A stretch of DNA of 64,000 bases, from assembly GCA_950097015.1 (NCBI GenBank), contig CATNEN010000007.1, positions 13,355,001 to 13,419,000 on the forward strand, given 5' to 3'. Origin of the DNA: Macrostomum hystrix. Its lineage: Eukaryota; Platyhelminthes; Macrostomidae. The notes beneath the pieces are model-generated. The model was given only the letters and a program-made list of their open reading frames with translations. It had not been told where the DNA came from and did no database searches. Below, in pieces: positions 1 to 9,298 of the stretch. A program made the position numbers and the translations under genes. Each line of letters opens with the position of its first letter. Position 1 is the stretch's first letter.

Positions 1-945
1 GCTATGAGATCAGCTGTGATGACGCCGGACGGCCTGTCTGACTCCTTATAGACATCTTCCGGGGTGCTTCAAGGGTACACGCTAGCGCCGTTCCTGTTCG
101 TCCTGATGCTTGACCTGGTACTCTGCTCTACTCTAAATGCTCTGCCAACCGACGATCATGGTTTCCATCTGCGCCGACGCGTGGATCGACGTCAACCGGA
201 AAGGCGGCTCAACGTGCTTGGCTACGCCAACGACCTCGCCATGTTGTCCTCGACTGTAGAGGGCGCCCAGCGCCAGCTAGACAAGCCTATTGGCGTTGCA
301 GCGAGCGTCGGCCTCGTGGTCAACACGAGGAAGACCGTGGTGCTCTGCGGGCAGGGTGACATCGAGGCCGCAATTCTCTGCCGAGGCACTGAGCTTCCGC
401 GCTGTCAACAGTTCGTCTACCTCGGTGGTCTGGTACCTGACGTCAGCGAAGATCTGCGGCGTCGCCGCGGGCTCGCCTGGGCTGCCTTTTGTTCTGTGAG
501 GGCGGTCCTGCAGTCCGACGCCCTACCTGATCGCCAGAGGGCGGTGCTGTTCCAGGCGGTCTTCGAGACCGTCCTGTTGTACAACGCTGAGACCGTGACT
601 CTGACGGACTCGCTCGAACAGCAAGTAAACGTGGCGAACGCCGGCCTGCTGCGCGCCGTCTTTAAGATCAGCGACGAGCGAGTTACTAACGCTGCATTCT
701 ATCGCCGCGCCGGCCTGACCCGTCCAAGTGAATATCTGCGCTGTCTGCGACTCCAGCCGGAAGGCCACATCATCCGCGCCGAGTCCTACTGCCCACAGCC
801 GGTGCAGGAGGTGCTGCTGCTCACGCTGCAGGCATCCTACCGGCGCGGCCAGGCCCGAACTCGGAATTTGGTCGATTGCTGCTGGCCGACACTGGTGCCC
901 CGGACTCTGCCGGCGGTGCGGCCTTTGTTCGCGCCCAGGCTCTGA
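1..945 (+). pseudogene. LINE reverse transcriptase fragment (decayed)
   Basis: This is the C-terminal half of a non-LTR retrotransposon reverse transcriptase. The open frame from 64 contains the RT motif GVLQGxTLAPFLF, read just upstream of and into the frame, then GYANDLAML (the catalytic YADD box) and a thumb region with YLGGLVPD. Such enzymes copy element RNA at a nicked target. The copy is damaged: a TAG stop lies about 20 bases before the motif, the LQGD motif reads LQGY, and the catalytic YADD reads YAND, so one of the two metal-binding Asp residues is lost. The 5' part lies outside the window. The frame ends at 945 without a recognisable zinc-finger tail. The family (R1, Jockey or RTE-like) is not resolved. 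The LINE RT identity is firm, and the loss of activity is inferred from the motif changes. Confidence 0.85.
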
Positions 946-2560
946 TTTTTTTACTTAGGTCTTTTTGCGTTGAGGTCCTAAATGAGGTCGGGTGCCCTAC
1001 TCTTTGCGAGAGATTCTATTGCCGTAACTCGAAAATAACGAAGACAAGACGATTCAAAAGTCCAAGCTAAGCAGCTGATATTTAAGTGTTAATTAGTTAT
1101 TAATTAGTTATTACGAGAAGGCTATGAATAATTAATTCCCCTGGCAGCGCTTTTTCCGTCCCCTGCCAGATACTGTACTCAAAATTCAATATAATAATTC
1201 ACAATTCACAACAACTTACTGGTAATTTACTAAACAAAATCTCAATAACCTCAACACAAGAATAACAAAGCGAACTCTACTCGATAATAACGAAATCACG
1301 ATAACTCGATCTCAACTCGAAAACGCTCTGGACAATGACAAGAACTCACGGAAATAGCCAGAACGATTAACACAAATAACTCCTGGACAAAAAGCAGATA
1401 GTCCCTATAAAAAAACAAGACAAATTACGAGCGTACGAGGCCCAATAACACGAAAACCTAACCCAAAGTCCCTAGTCTGAAACCGAGGCGACCAGCAAGC
1501 ACTTCCGCACTATGGCACGACGATAGTTCTATCGTGCCACACCAAATGTCAATTCGACGGCGTCCCAACGATGATTGTCGGCGATATGGAGAGTACTTCC
1601 GTGCTTGCCAATCCCTGTCTAACACTCCGTCAGCAGTTGGCCAGACGTGCCGAGCTCAGCGCAAGCTACTTACTGACGTGGGATTGAGTATGGGATTTTC
1701 TCCGACTAGCTGGTTGGACCGGTTTACCTGTCCCGGTATCTATGACTATGCAACGACAGATAGAAGGCGTAACAGCACGGAAAAGAAAAGGAGGACAAAG
1801 GGGCCTTTACAACGCAATAGTCAGTATAGTCAAACGCCCGCCACAGCCCCCATCAAAGCCTGGGTGCCGACCGCGCCGCTCGTTCCACTGCCAGGTCGAC
1901 CCTACCGGTTAACGAACTGGCCGCTGATTGGCCCGGCCCGGGGTGTCACGCTTGAGTAGGGTCGCACCAGATTGGCCAGCCGTCTTCCTATTGGCGGGGC
2001 CCACCAGACCGGGGTTGGTCCGATGCCTTGGCTGTAGAGCAGGGTGACCGGCGGCCGGTCGCGTGCGTATAGGCCTGGGCTGGGGCGCGCACGCACAACT
2101 AACTCAAAACATACATTATAATAATTCATTAATATTGACGTGCGCGAATAAGTTGCTTCAAGTAGAAATGTACACATTATATAATAAACATGCGACACTA
2201 CAGGGCAAATAAAATCTACAAGTATGAATATTACTCAAATTTTACAAAAATGTCAAAACTACAAGAAACTATGAAGCTGGAGATCAGTTAAAAAGAGTGA
2301 GAATCAGATTTTTAAAAAAAATTAAGAAAAGGTCAAAATCGATATTTGATTTAGCAGTTTAAATTATTACAACATTTAACAAAAAACTAGAGAATTTGTT
2401 GAAACAATTAATTCGCAACCCTGTCAAACGCACATTTAAATCTAATAGTTTATTAAAGAGGAGTTAATAAAATTATTCTTATTTTCAAATTCGTGTTTTT
2501 GAATTTACAAAAAGTTCATTTGTAAAGTAATTTTTAAGAAGTTTATTTGGAGCGTAAAAT
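946..2560. other. Non-coding spacer with small unassigned ORFs
   Basis: No family is recognised here. 1080-1500 is AT-rich with AATAACGA-like simple runs. A hairpin with arms near GGCACGA and TCGTGCC lies around 1512-1540. A 141-codon open frame at 1534-1959 is rich in Arg, Pro and Thr and has no motif. 1900-2090 is a GC-rich patch of unknown origin. From 2100 the sequence is AT-rich and featureless. Confidence 0.5.
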
Positions 2561-2733
2561 CAGTGGCGTAGCGATGGGGGTATCTGTGTATCGGCCGATA
2601 CACCCAAAATTTGATGTCTCAAATTTTTTCACATTCAGTTTCTTCGAAAGAAATGAATTAATTGTTTTTTATTCTGGATACGCTGGATAGAACCAAAACC
2701 GATATCCCCAAAAAAATCCTGGCTACGCCCCTG
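2561..2733. mobile_element. hAT-like MITE, 173 bp
   Basis: The left end reads CAGTGGCGTAGC and the right end, in reverse complement, reads CAGGGGCGTAGCC. This is the classic imperfect terminal repeat of small non-autonomous hAT-type elements. The flanking octamers CGTAAAAT (2553-2560) and CGCAAAAT (2734-2741) match at 7 of 8 positions, as expected for an aged 8-bp target duplication. There is no coding capacity. The hAT assignment rests on the TIR type and duplication length. Confidence 0.7.
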
Positions 2734-3202
2734 CGCAAAATGACTGTACCCAAGAAGCACAACAGGGAAAAATGTAATAAAAATAAAAACGTAAAATAAA
2801 AATAAATTAAAATTAATAGCTAAGTCAAAACTAGAATGAAACTTTTAAACAACAAGTTTAAAGTGTTGACTAATAGCTAGTATCCGATGTAACTTGTTTT
2901 TTATCCCTTTCTGCCATTCGTTATCTGCTTTTATCAATTATTTCCGTTCCGCATCCGCGCTTTACTAACTATTTCCGTATTCCGCGTTTTATCCGACGCA
3001 TCCGGTCCGGATCCGCGTCCGTTTCCGCGTTTTATCCGGTACCCATTTGAATAGGGTCAATAACAAAATGGCTATAATATAAAATAATTATAGGTATTTC
3101 TTTCTTATGATAGGCCTTATATTTGACAAAAGTCCTAGACCAAGGTTAGGCCCTAACAACAAGCTAATACTAATCTATGCAATAATTAATGTTTAACCTA
3201 AC

Positions 3203-3474
3203 TTGGCCATATTTCTAAATTTTATTCTAAGTATCTATAGCCAATACTGGACGTCCTATTTTCCAGTACTAGTAACAGTACCAGTACCGGAAAAAAAAAT
3301 TGTTAAAACAAAGGGTCGTAACATAGAAAAATTTTAATTGCCATGGCTGTAGATGAAGCACGTGTAATTTCAGCTTCCTACAGCATCCATGCAGCGCCGG
3401 AGCAGTGGACCCTTAAAGTGCGTCTCCCCACCCCAGCCATAGAAGCCTCTGCTACTAAGGTCATGACGACCCTT
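3203..3474. repeat. Left terminal inverted repeat
   Basis: This segment pairs with 9031-9298 in inverted orientation. The conserved core includes the runs AACAAAGGGTCGTAACATA and AGTGGACCCTTAAAGTGCG. Compared with the right arm it has an extra 20 bases before the final CATGACGACCCTT. Confidence 0.85.
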
Positions 3475-4636
3475 ATTGCGCCAGCATGACTGGTCGGGGG
3501 CAACTAATAACCATCAGAGCATCAATTGCAATGGCTGTAGATGAAGCACGTGTGACGATTTAAAAGACGAAGGCCAAAGTCAGAGGCGGCGGCAATTGTA
3601 GTTTACGGCAAGTTAGAGTCAGTTCAATGTCTGTGGTGTAGCGGTAGCACTTTTATTATCTGGGTGCACTGGGACGTACGACAAGCAGAGCGGTAAGTAA
3701 GGCGTAGGAGCTCGATAGTAGTAATGGTAAGTGATAGCACGGCGAGGCGAAGTGGACAGCGAGAGGATAACAGCTTAACACGAACTAGAACCGGGCAGGA
3801 CAAGCTAGGTGACACGTCAGGACCGGACAAGAAGGACAAGAAGGTGTGAGGCGCGAGCGGGCCTAAAGCCCTTAGCTAAGTAAACTAGGCAAACTGCAAA
3901 ACAGGGCGATCGATAACTCTGGCCAGGCAGAGCTCGCACGCTCATTGCATGGCCGGGGGGGAAATACATTGAACTACGCGTAGGAAATAACTAGAATGGC
4001 GCGATGTGCGTTAACGGTTACTAACAGTAGTGCCCTAACCATTTGAATTAATTATATGAAATAGCAGAAGTGGATAAAATTACACGATATGAGTTAAAAC
4101 GGCCCAAGTTAGTACATAATTAGGAATTCGCAAATTAAGCATGTAAATCAACACATAGAGTAAATTCGCAGGGGCGCCTACAACAAGTGACAACGTCACA
4201 CACGTGCAAATTCAGATATGCGCGAATTAGCCAATTTTATAGTTACTTTGGCGGCATATCTTAATTGAACAGTGAACATGCATAATTTTTTAAGCCTCCA
4301 CGTTGCTTACTCCTCGTCCATTGTTGTGCAGGATTTGCTTTTAATTGTTAGGTTTAGTCTCTAGACTGCACTGGCGCTGTAATCTTATCCCAGCGTAATA
4401 CGAGCGTGCCTTCCTAATGCTATTGTTAAGTCTTAAATGGTTTTAATTTTCTGACAGCTTACTGTACCTGACCTTCGTAATTTACTCGCTTTTAATTGGA
4501 TGATTGCTGGCCTTCAATTTCACTGGCTATGGTGAGGTGTGGGGGGTTTTCGAGCAGAGCAAATATAAAGGAACTCAATACTCCGCGCAGTGTCATAAAA
4601 TATTATCAATAATAAGGAACCTTCACTTGGAACGCC

Positions 4637-4982
4637 ATGCTTCGAATTTTTGTTTTATCGCTTCTCTTTACCTTCTGCATTTCTTTTAAACGAGGAAAAC
4701 TTAGCACTGTACATCTATCACCGCTTATTTTTGGTGAATATGAAGAATCGGAGCTTTGCTCCTCTTCCTACCACGATCCTAAATCCATATGGGGTCAGAT
4801 CGTTCTGAAACTTGATTTCAAAAACTCCCTTTTGAATCGCAAGACTGTCTACGAATACTATCGGCGTCACGCTAGAGGTAAGTTTGGCTTTGCTGATTGC
4901 CTTTCATGTACGTGCATGCATATGTACTGCTTGTGAATGACGGTCACATCCAGGGGAGTCAAAACACGTGTGCCCTAAATGA
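4637..4982 (+). CDS. Possible two-exon small secreted protein
   Basis: The open frame from 4637 starts with a hydrophobic stretch (MLRIFVLSLLFTFCISF) that looks like a signal peptide. A mature region of about 60 residues follows, with no recognised domain. A good donor (G/GTAAGT) ends exon 1 at 4877. An acceptor CAG at 4951-4953 joins in phase to a short tail that stops at 4980-4982, giving 89 residues. The model fits splice rules but is unsupported by homology. It lies inside the long-TIR element, upstream of its Ulp1 genes and on the same strand. It could be a captured host exon, an element gene or a chance ORF. Confidence 0.3.
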
Positions 4983-5079
4983 AAAGAATGACTCAAGATT
5001 GTTGCGATCCCAGAGAATCTGTCACTAACTCCTCATTGCTTCAGTACAATCAGCTGTAAAATGAGTACGAGTATGAAGG

Positions 5080-5664
5080 TGTCAGGCAGTGACAATAAAC
5101 GGATATGCTGCTGCTGTGGTAAGGTAGAAAGTTTTTCTTTTGGGGCAAAGCCCCGCGCTTGCTTTATTGATAAGTACGCGATTACTGTCGCGTAGGCACA
5201 GTCTTGTGAGCTGGCTTAGTCTCCAGGGTGCTGGCACCGTGCAGGGAAGTGTGGGAGCACGTGTACTATGGACCCTGCAGGCTTGCCTCCGTCCACGATC
5301 TCAATAACACTCCGTGAGTGTTAATTAGTGTTAATTACTGGCCGATCTCTTAGGAGAGAAGGCTGAGTCAGCGAAACGGCGACATATGACGGTATGGCAG
5401 TACTGGCAGCGCAGCTTTTCCTTGCTGTGCTGTTGAGCTAGGCATGTCTCAGAGCACGTGGCGGTCGTGCTAACGAATGCGCATAGGCTGGACATGTTTG
5501 TGGATCACAGGCGGGTACGTAGGCAGGCTTGTAACCACGCTCTGCTACCACGCTCTGCTATAGTCACTGCTGTCAGGCAGTGACAATAAACGGATATGCT
5601 GCTGCTGTGGTAAGGTAGAAAGTTTTTCTTTTGGGGCAAAGCCCCGCGCTTGCTATATTGATAA
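5080..5664. repeat. Pair of 94-bp direct repeats (TRIM-like)
   Basis: 5080-5173 and 5571-5664 are direct copies that differ at one position (GCTTTATTG against GCTATATTG). Each begins TGTCAGGCAGTGAC and contains GGGGCAAAGCCCC, a short palindrome. They bound about 400 bp without coding potential. The layout resembles a terminal-repeat retrotransposon in miniature, but no primer-binding site or polypurine tract was identified. A plain segmental duplication is also possible. The pair is nested in the long-TIR element. Confidence 0.6.
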
Positions 5665-6232
5665 TACGAGTTATAGAGTACAGCGGAATCTTGGAGATTT
5701 TCTATGGTTCAAACGTGGCGAACGAGAATTGGAGCAGACTAATGTAAATGAATATATATGAATATATGAAGATTGCGTACTTGTAATAGCATATGGAGGA
5801 TTCGGGAATCCGACAGGTTGGGGGGCGGAACGATTAACAGTTGGAGGATTCGGGAATCCGACAGAAGGGTTGCGACCCACAAATCTTTGGACTGAACAAC
5901 AGTCATCAGATGCGTCGCGTATTCTGCAGCTGTGCTGTCGGTTGCAAATCTCGCATAGGGGCCAGGTGTAGAACATTATCGTAATCAATATTATTATTAT
6001 TAGTCGAACAGGCAATCGATAGTAAACTTTTCTCTTTAACTTTAATGGGTTGGGATCACTTTCTACTCAAAAGTACTGTAGAATGGCACCAATGTCAGAC
6101 AAAGTGAACTGACGTGAACACCCCCGAGAAAACTACAAGTTGGCTATCAGCTCATCAGAACATAAATTTATCTGAATACATTGCTGCTTTAATTATCACA
6201 TGATTTTGGGGCTCTAAGCCTACTTTATTATT

Positions 6233-6418
6233 TTGCACTATAAGGATCCAATTATTTCCAAAATTTTCCTTCCAGAGCAGCAGCGCGCGGCAGGAGCTTC
6301 ACCTCCACCAGCAGCTGAGCGCACGGATGGAGCGCCAACTCCAGCGGCATCGGAGCAGCGCGCGGCAGCAGCTTCACCTCCAGCAGCAGCTGAGCGCACA
6401 GATGGAGCGCCAACTTAA
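6233..6418 (+). other. Ala/Pro-rich tandem repeat frame
   Basis: Two near-identical units of about 75 bases encode an Ala/Pro-rich stretch ending AAERTDGAPT. The frame ends in TAA just before the transposase-like region. It may be a low-complexity N-terminal exon of the element protein or non-coding repeat; no start or splice site decides the matter. Confidence 0.35.
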
Positions 6419-6419
6419 A

Positions 6420-7577
6420 TGAAGCTTACAATGCCGTAAAAACCAATACACTGGTTGACCATCCTATACCTTTTGTTTGCACCAATCATGTTAGCAAAGC
6501 GTTTATTCGCGGACTAGGTGAAATTCCGCAGGCAAAGAATACAGATAAAAGTATGAAGGAAATTTCTTGTATCAGCGTTTGTATACCTCATTCATCAGGA
6601 GACCTTCGAGGGCTTTGAGAGCACCATTAATCTGATTATTGAGGAATTCACGTCTGACCAAAATCTAAAAAAGCTTCGTGAAAGGCTTAAGCAATGGGAC
6701 ACATCTGTGTCGCACGTTTTAGAATCAGAATCTGACCGCACGCCATCTGATGTTGAAGACGAAAGTCTTCAACAAAGATGAAAAAACCCAAGAACGCAAG
6801 AAAGCCGATAGAAAAACGATTCGAAACTGCTCGCCATTCATGAAATTTTTTTCATATTTGTTAAAATCAGTTAGATCTCCTGCAGAGCATGTAATCGCGT
6901 CTGAGTTACTTGAATACCTAATAAAGCACTGGCTTCCACTGGCCCCTCTATTTGCGATGTTTATATGTGAGATAAAAAGTTTTGAAAAGATTGACAGCTG
7001 GTATTCTAATGCTTTTGTGGAGTCGTACTTTCGTGAATTGAAGAAAAATAAAGCCACGAGAAGTTCTCGGCTTAAGATATGTGCATTCACTGAGCAGCAA
7101 TTCCAGTATGTACTACGCCGCGTGAAAGGTTTCTCGATTCTTGCGGACAAACGTGCCCCTAAATTATCCAGTCAAAGAAATGAAGAAAGCGCACAAGAAG
7201 CGAAAGAGCAGTGGGGCAGGAAGCCCAAAAGACAGCGAACTAAATATAAGCGACCAAGCTCACCGATTCTAAAGCCCGAGACGACCAAGAAAAAGTCACG
7301 ACATGTAAAACCGCCCCAGAATGAACCCGAATCAAGAGGCAAACCAAAGGAGAGCTTTATTTGGAAGACTACTACGAATGACGTAATCGTAGACTTCGAC
7401 AAAGAATCACTACAGCCAAATGCGTGGGTTTCGCTTGGATCAGTCAATGCATTCGTAAATATTCTTTGTGAGAGCAATCCTAGAAGTCGCATTCGACTCC
7501 TAAAGTGCAGCTTTTTCGAACAGCTACTAAGAGACGACAGCGCCGCAGCAGCTCAGAGCCTCTTGGACTGCGATTAA
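6420..7577 (+). pseudogene. Transposase-like region of the Ulp1/PHD element
   Basis: Three successive plus-strand frames appear to be one protein broken by frameshifts or unrecognised introns. The first (about 6420-6627) contains VCTNHVSKAFIRGL. The second (about 6545-6776) contains FTSDQNLKKLRERL. The third (6750-7577) contains the stretch NAFVESYFRELKK, then a basic Lys/Arg-rich linker, and ends with the first part of the Ulp1 fold (WVSLGSVNAFVNIL). Its position upstream of a protease within TIRs suggests a transposase, but no DDE triad could be assigned. The third frame runs on to the TAA at 7577. The protease continues in the +1 frame from about 7560, so a single frameshift separates the two parts. 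Confidence 0.5.
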
Positions 7578-8130
7578 AATTCTGTGTCCAGTTCTGCTGA
7601 ACTATCACTACTTTTTAGTTTACGTCAACCTGCAAACCAAGGAATTTTCGCTTCTTGATCCCATGGTGCAAAATGAATCTCGCCGATCGAATCAGTACCT
7701 AGAAGCATGGCAAAAATTTGCAGGCAGTCAAGAAATACAAAATATAATGCCCAGCGCATATGGGCAGTACAAGAAGCGCTCGTTTCTTCACTCCATGCAA
7801 AAGGATTCATACAACTGCGGTGTTTTTGTCTGTTTGTTTGCTAAGATGTTAATTATAGGATCAGCAGCAGGATTTAGCAACTTAATGATTCCGACCAGCC
7901 AGAGGTTTTTTAATGCTGCTCGAAATTACATTTGGAAAACTATTGAAAGCAACTGTCAGAAATTATCGATGGAATCCGACACTTGCAAAGTATGCAAGGA
8001 CAGCACCAGAAGTGAGACATTTTGGATCCAGTGCGATCTCTGTGATGCCTGGATTCACAGTCGATGCGCCGATTCCGAATTATTGATTCGTCATCAATCT
8101 GGTGCCTTTGTGTCTTGCTGCACTAATTGA
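7560..8130 (+). CDS. Ulp1/C48-type cysteine protease with PHD-like finger
   Basis: Ulp1-family enzymes cleave SUMO and related conjugates. The core here starts with an ILCPVLLNYHYFLVYV block, equivalent to the family's P-x(n)-HW-x-L segment; its catalytic His codon is at 7606-7608. LLDP supplies the Asp at 7657-7659, and DSYNCGVFVC supplies the nucleophilic Cys at 7816-7818. The His-Asp-Cys triad is therefore intact. About 55 residues after the Cys comes CKVCKDS, then CDLCDAWIHSRC and a final CC: a PHD-like arrangement (C-x2-C ... C-x2-C ... H-x2-C) with an adjacent rather than spaced last Cys pair. The frame is open from about 7562 to the TGA at 8128-8130. The N-terminal half of the domain (WVSLGSVNAF) lies in the preceding frame, so the gene needs a frameshift or splice to be whole. 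A candidate AATAAA lies at about 8819. Confidence 0.8.
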
Positions 8131-9030
8131 TCGAGTCTTCGGCGTTTTGGCTCAGGCCTCAGCACCGCGAGTCACATTCGCTTTCGTATCAATAGCTTTT
8201 CCTAATCAATTTTTTGTTGAAGTGCCACAGATTAAAACCGTTGCATATTGAGTGGTACCATGCTAAACTACTTAGTAGTATATAGATTCCATTTCTTATG
8301 CACAAATGTATTTTCTTATTTTGCATGCTTGCTCACCAAGAAGGTTGGCTCATCACTTATTGTACCTGTATTTTGCCGTTTATTCGCTGTTTCTCATTCC
8401 ATTTTTATATGTGTGCATATCATATAGCTTCAGTGGTAACAGTTGCTCATTTTGCTTACATAGCTAAAAACAATTAATTTCGATTTGGTCTGTATAGGAC
8501 TCAACTCACCAACAACTTTGACATTCTCCAGTCATAGCCAACAGATCCCTGAACAAACATGTGTTCAATGAAAATAGATGATTAGGCAGGCAGTTTCCAA
8601 CAAAGAAAACTACCATGCTAGTCATAGAAGTTAGCTTTTTATGATTAGCGTAGTCGACTAGAATATGTAAATTCTACTTAGCAAATTAAATTTTGGCGAA
8701 AATTTTTATTTATTTATTTTGTTTTTATTTCAGTTCACAACTAAAAATTAGCAAACTATTGTTAATAATTGTGTTTAAAACTCTAAGCAGCTATGCTTTG
8801 TGATCATAGCATAATACGAATAAAAAACTTTGTGAGTAACTTCGCCAAAGTCGGTCCCAAGCCCGATTGAAAAAGGAGGGTGCACATTTGCCTAATTTAC
8901 TGCACTAACCGAATCCAAAATTAACTCTGCCAACAAAATACTCCAAAACCCTTCTGCACCATTCACAAACCTTCAGAACCCTGTCACATCTTTGTCCCGG
9001 CATTTTCAACGAACCTTTCACACTTTTTAA

Positions 9031-9298
9031 AGGGTCGTCATGGCTGGGGTGGGGAGACGCACTTTAAGGGTCCACTGCTCCGGCGCTGGATGCTGTAGGA
9101 AGCTGAAATTGCACGTGCTTCATCTACAGCTATGGCAATTAATATTTTTTTATGTTACGACCCTTTGTTTTAACTAATTTTTTTTTCCGGTACTGGTACT
9201 GTTACTGGTACTGGAAAATAGGACGTAATACTGGCAATAGGGACTAGAATATAGGGGCTTACCTAGGCCCTGGTTTTTTCCATCAGAAATTTGGCCAA
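9031..9298. repeat. Right terminal inverted repeat
   Basis: This segment is the inverted partner of 3203-3474. It starts AGGGTCGTCATGGCTGG and contains GGTACTGGTACTGTTACTGG near its outer side. The conserved match weakens beyond about 9235, although short matching blocks (TTGGCCA) continue to about 9298. Confidence 0.85.

Larger units (their letters stand above)
3203..9298. mobile_element. Long-TIR DNA transposon carrying Ulp1/PHD genes
   Basis: The boundaries are set by a long inverted repeat. The left arm (about 3203-3474) is matched by the reverse complement of about 9031-9298. The best-conserved core is 3256-3474 against 9031-9235. Only scattered substitutions, a 4-bp indel and a roughly 20-bp insertion in the left arm separate the copies. 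Both arms carry short CAGTACC/GGTACTG repeats. The right half encodes a transposase-like region, a Ulp1-type protease and a PHD-like finger, all on the plus strand. The outer ends are fuzzy (TTGGCCA-type edges), so the target duplication is not determined. Long TIRs with a C48 protease are known in some MULE-type elements of other eukaryotes; which superfamily this one belongs to is not resolved. Part of the left TIR (TGGCTGTAGATGAAGCACGTG) recurs at about 3531-3553. Confidence 0.8.

Noticed and set aside
1534-1959. 141-codon ORF
   Set aside because: No motif, Arg/Pro-rich composition and no splice or neighbour support.
3630-3690. tRNA-like A-box (TGGTGTAGCGGTAGCAC)
   Set aside because: No B-box or cloverleaf partner could be found downstream; probably chance or an old SINE head.
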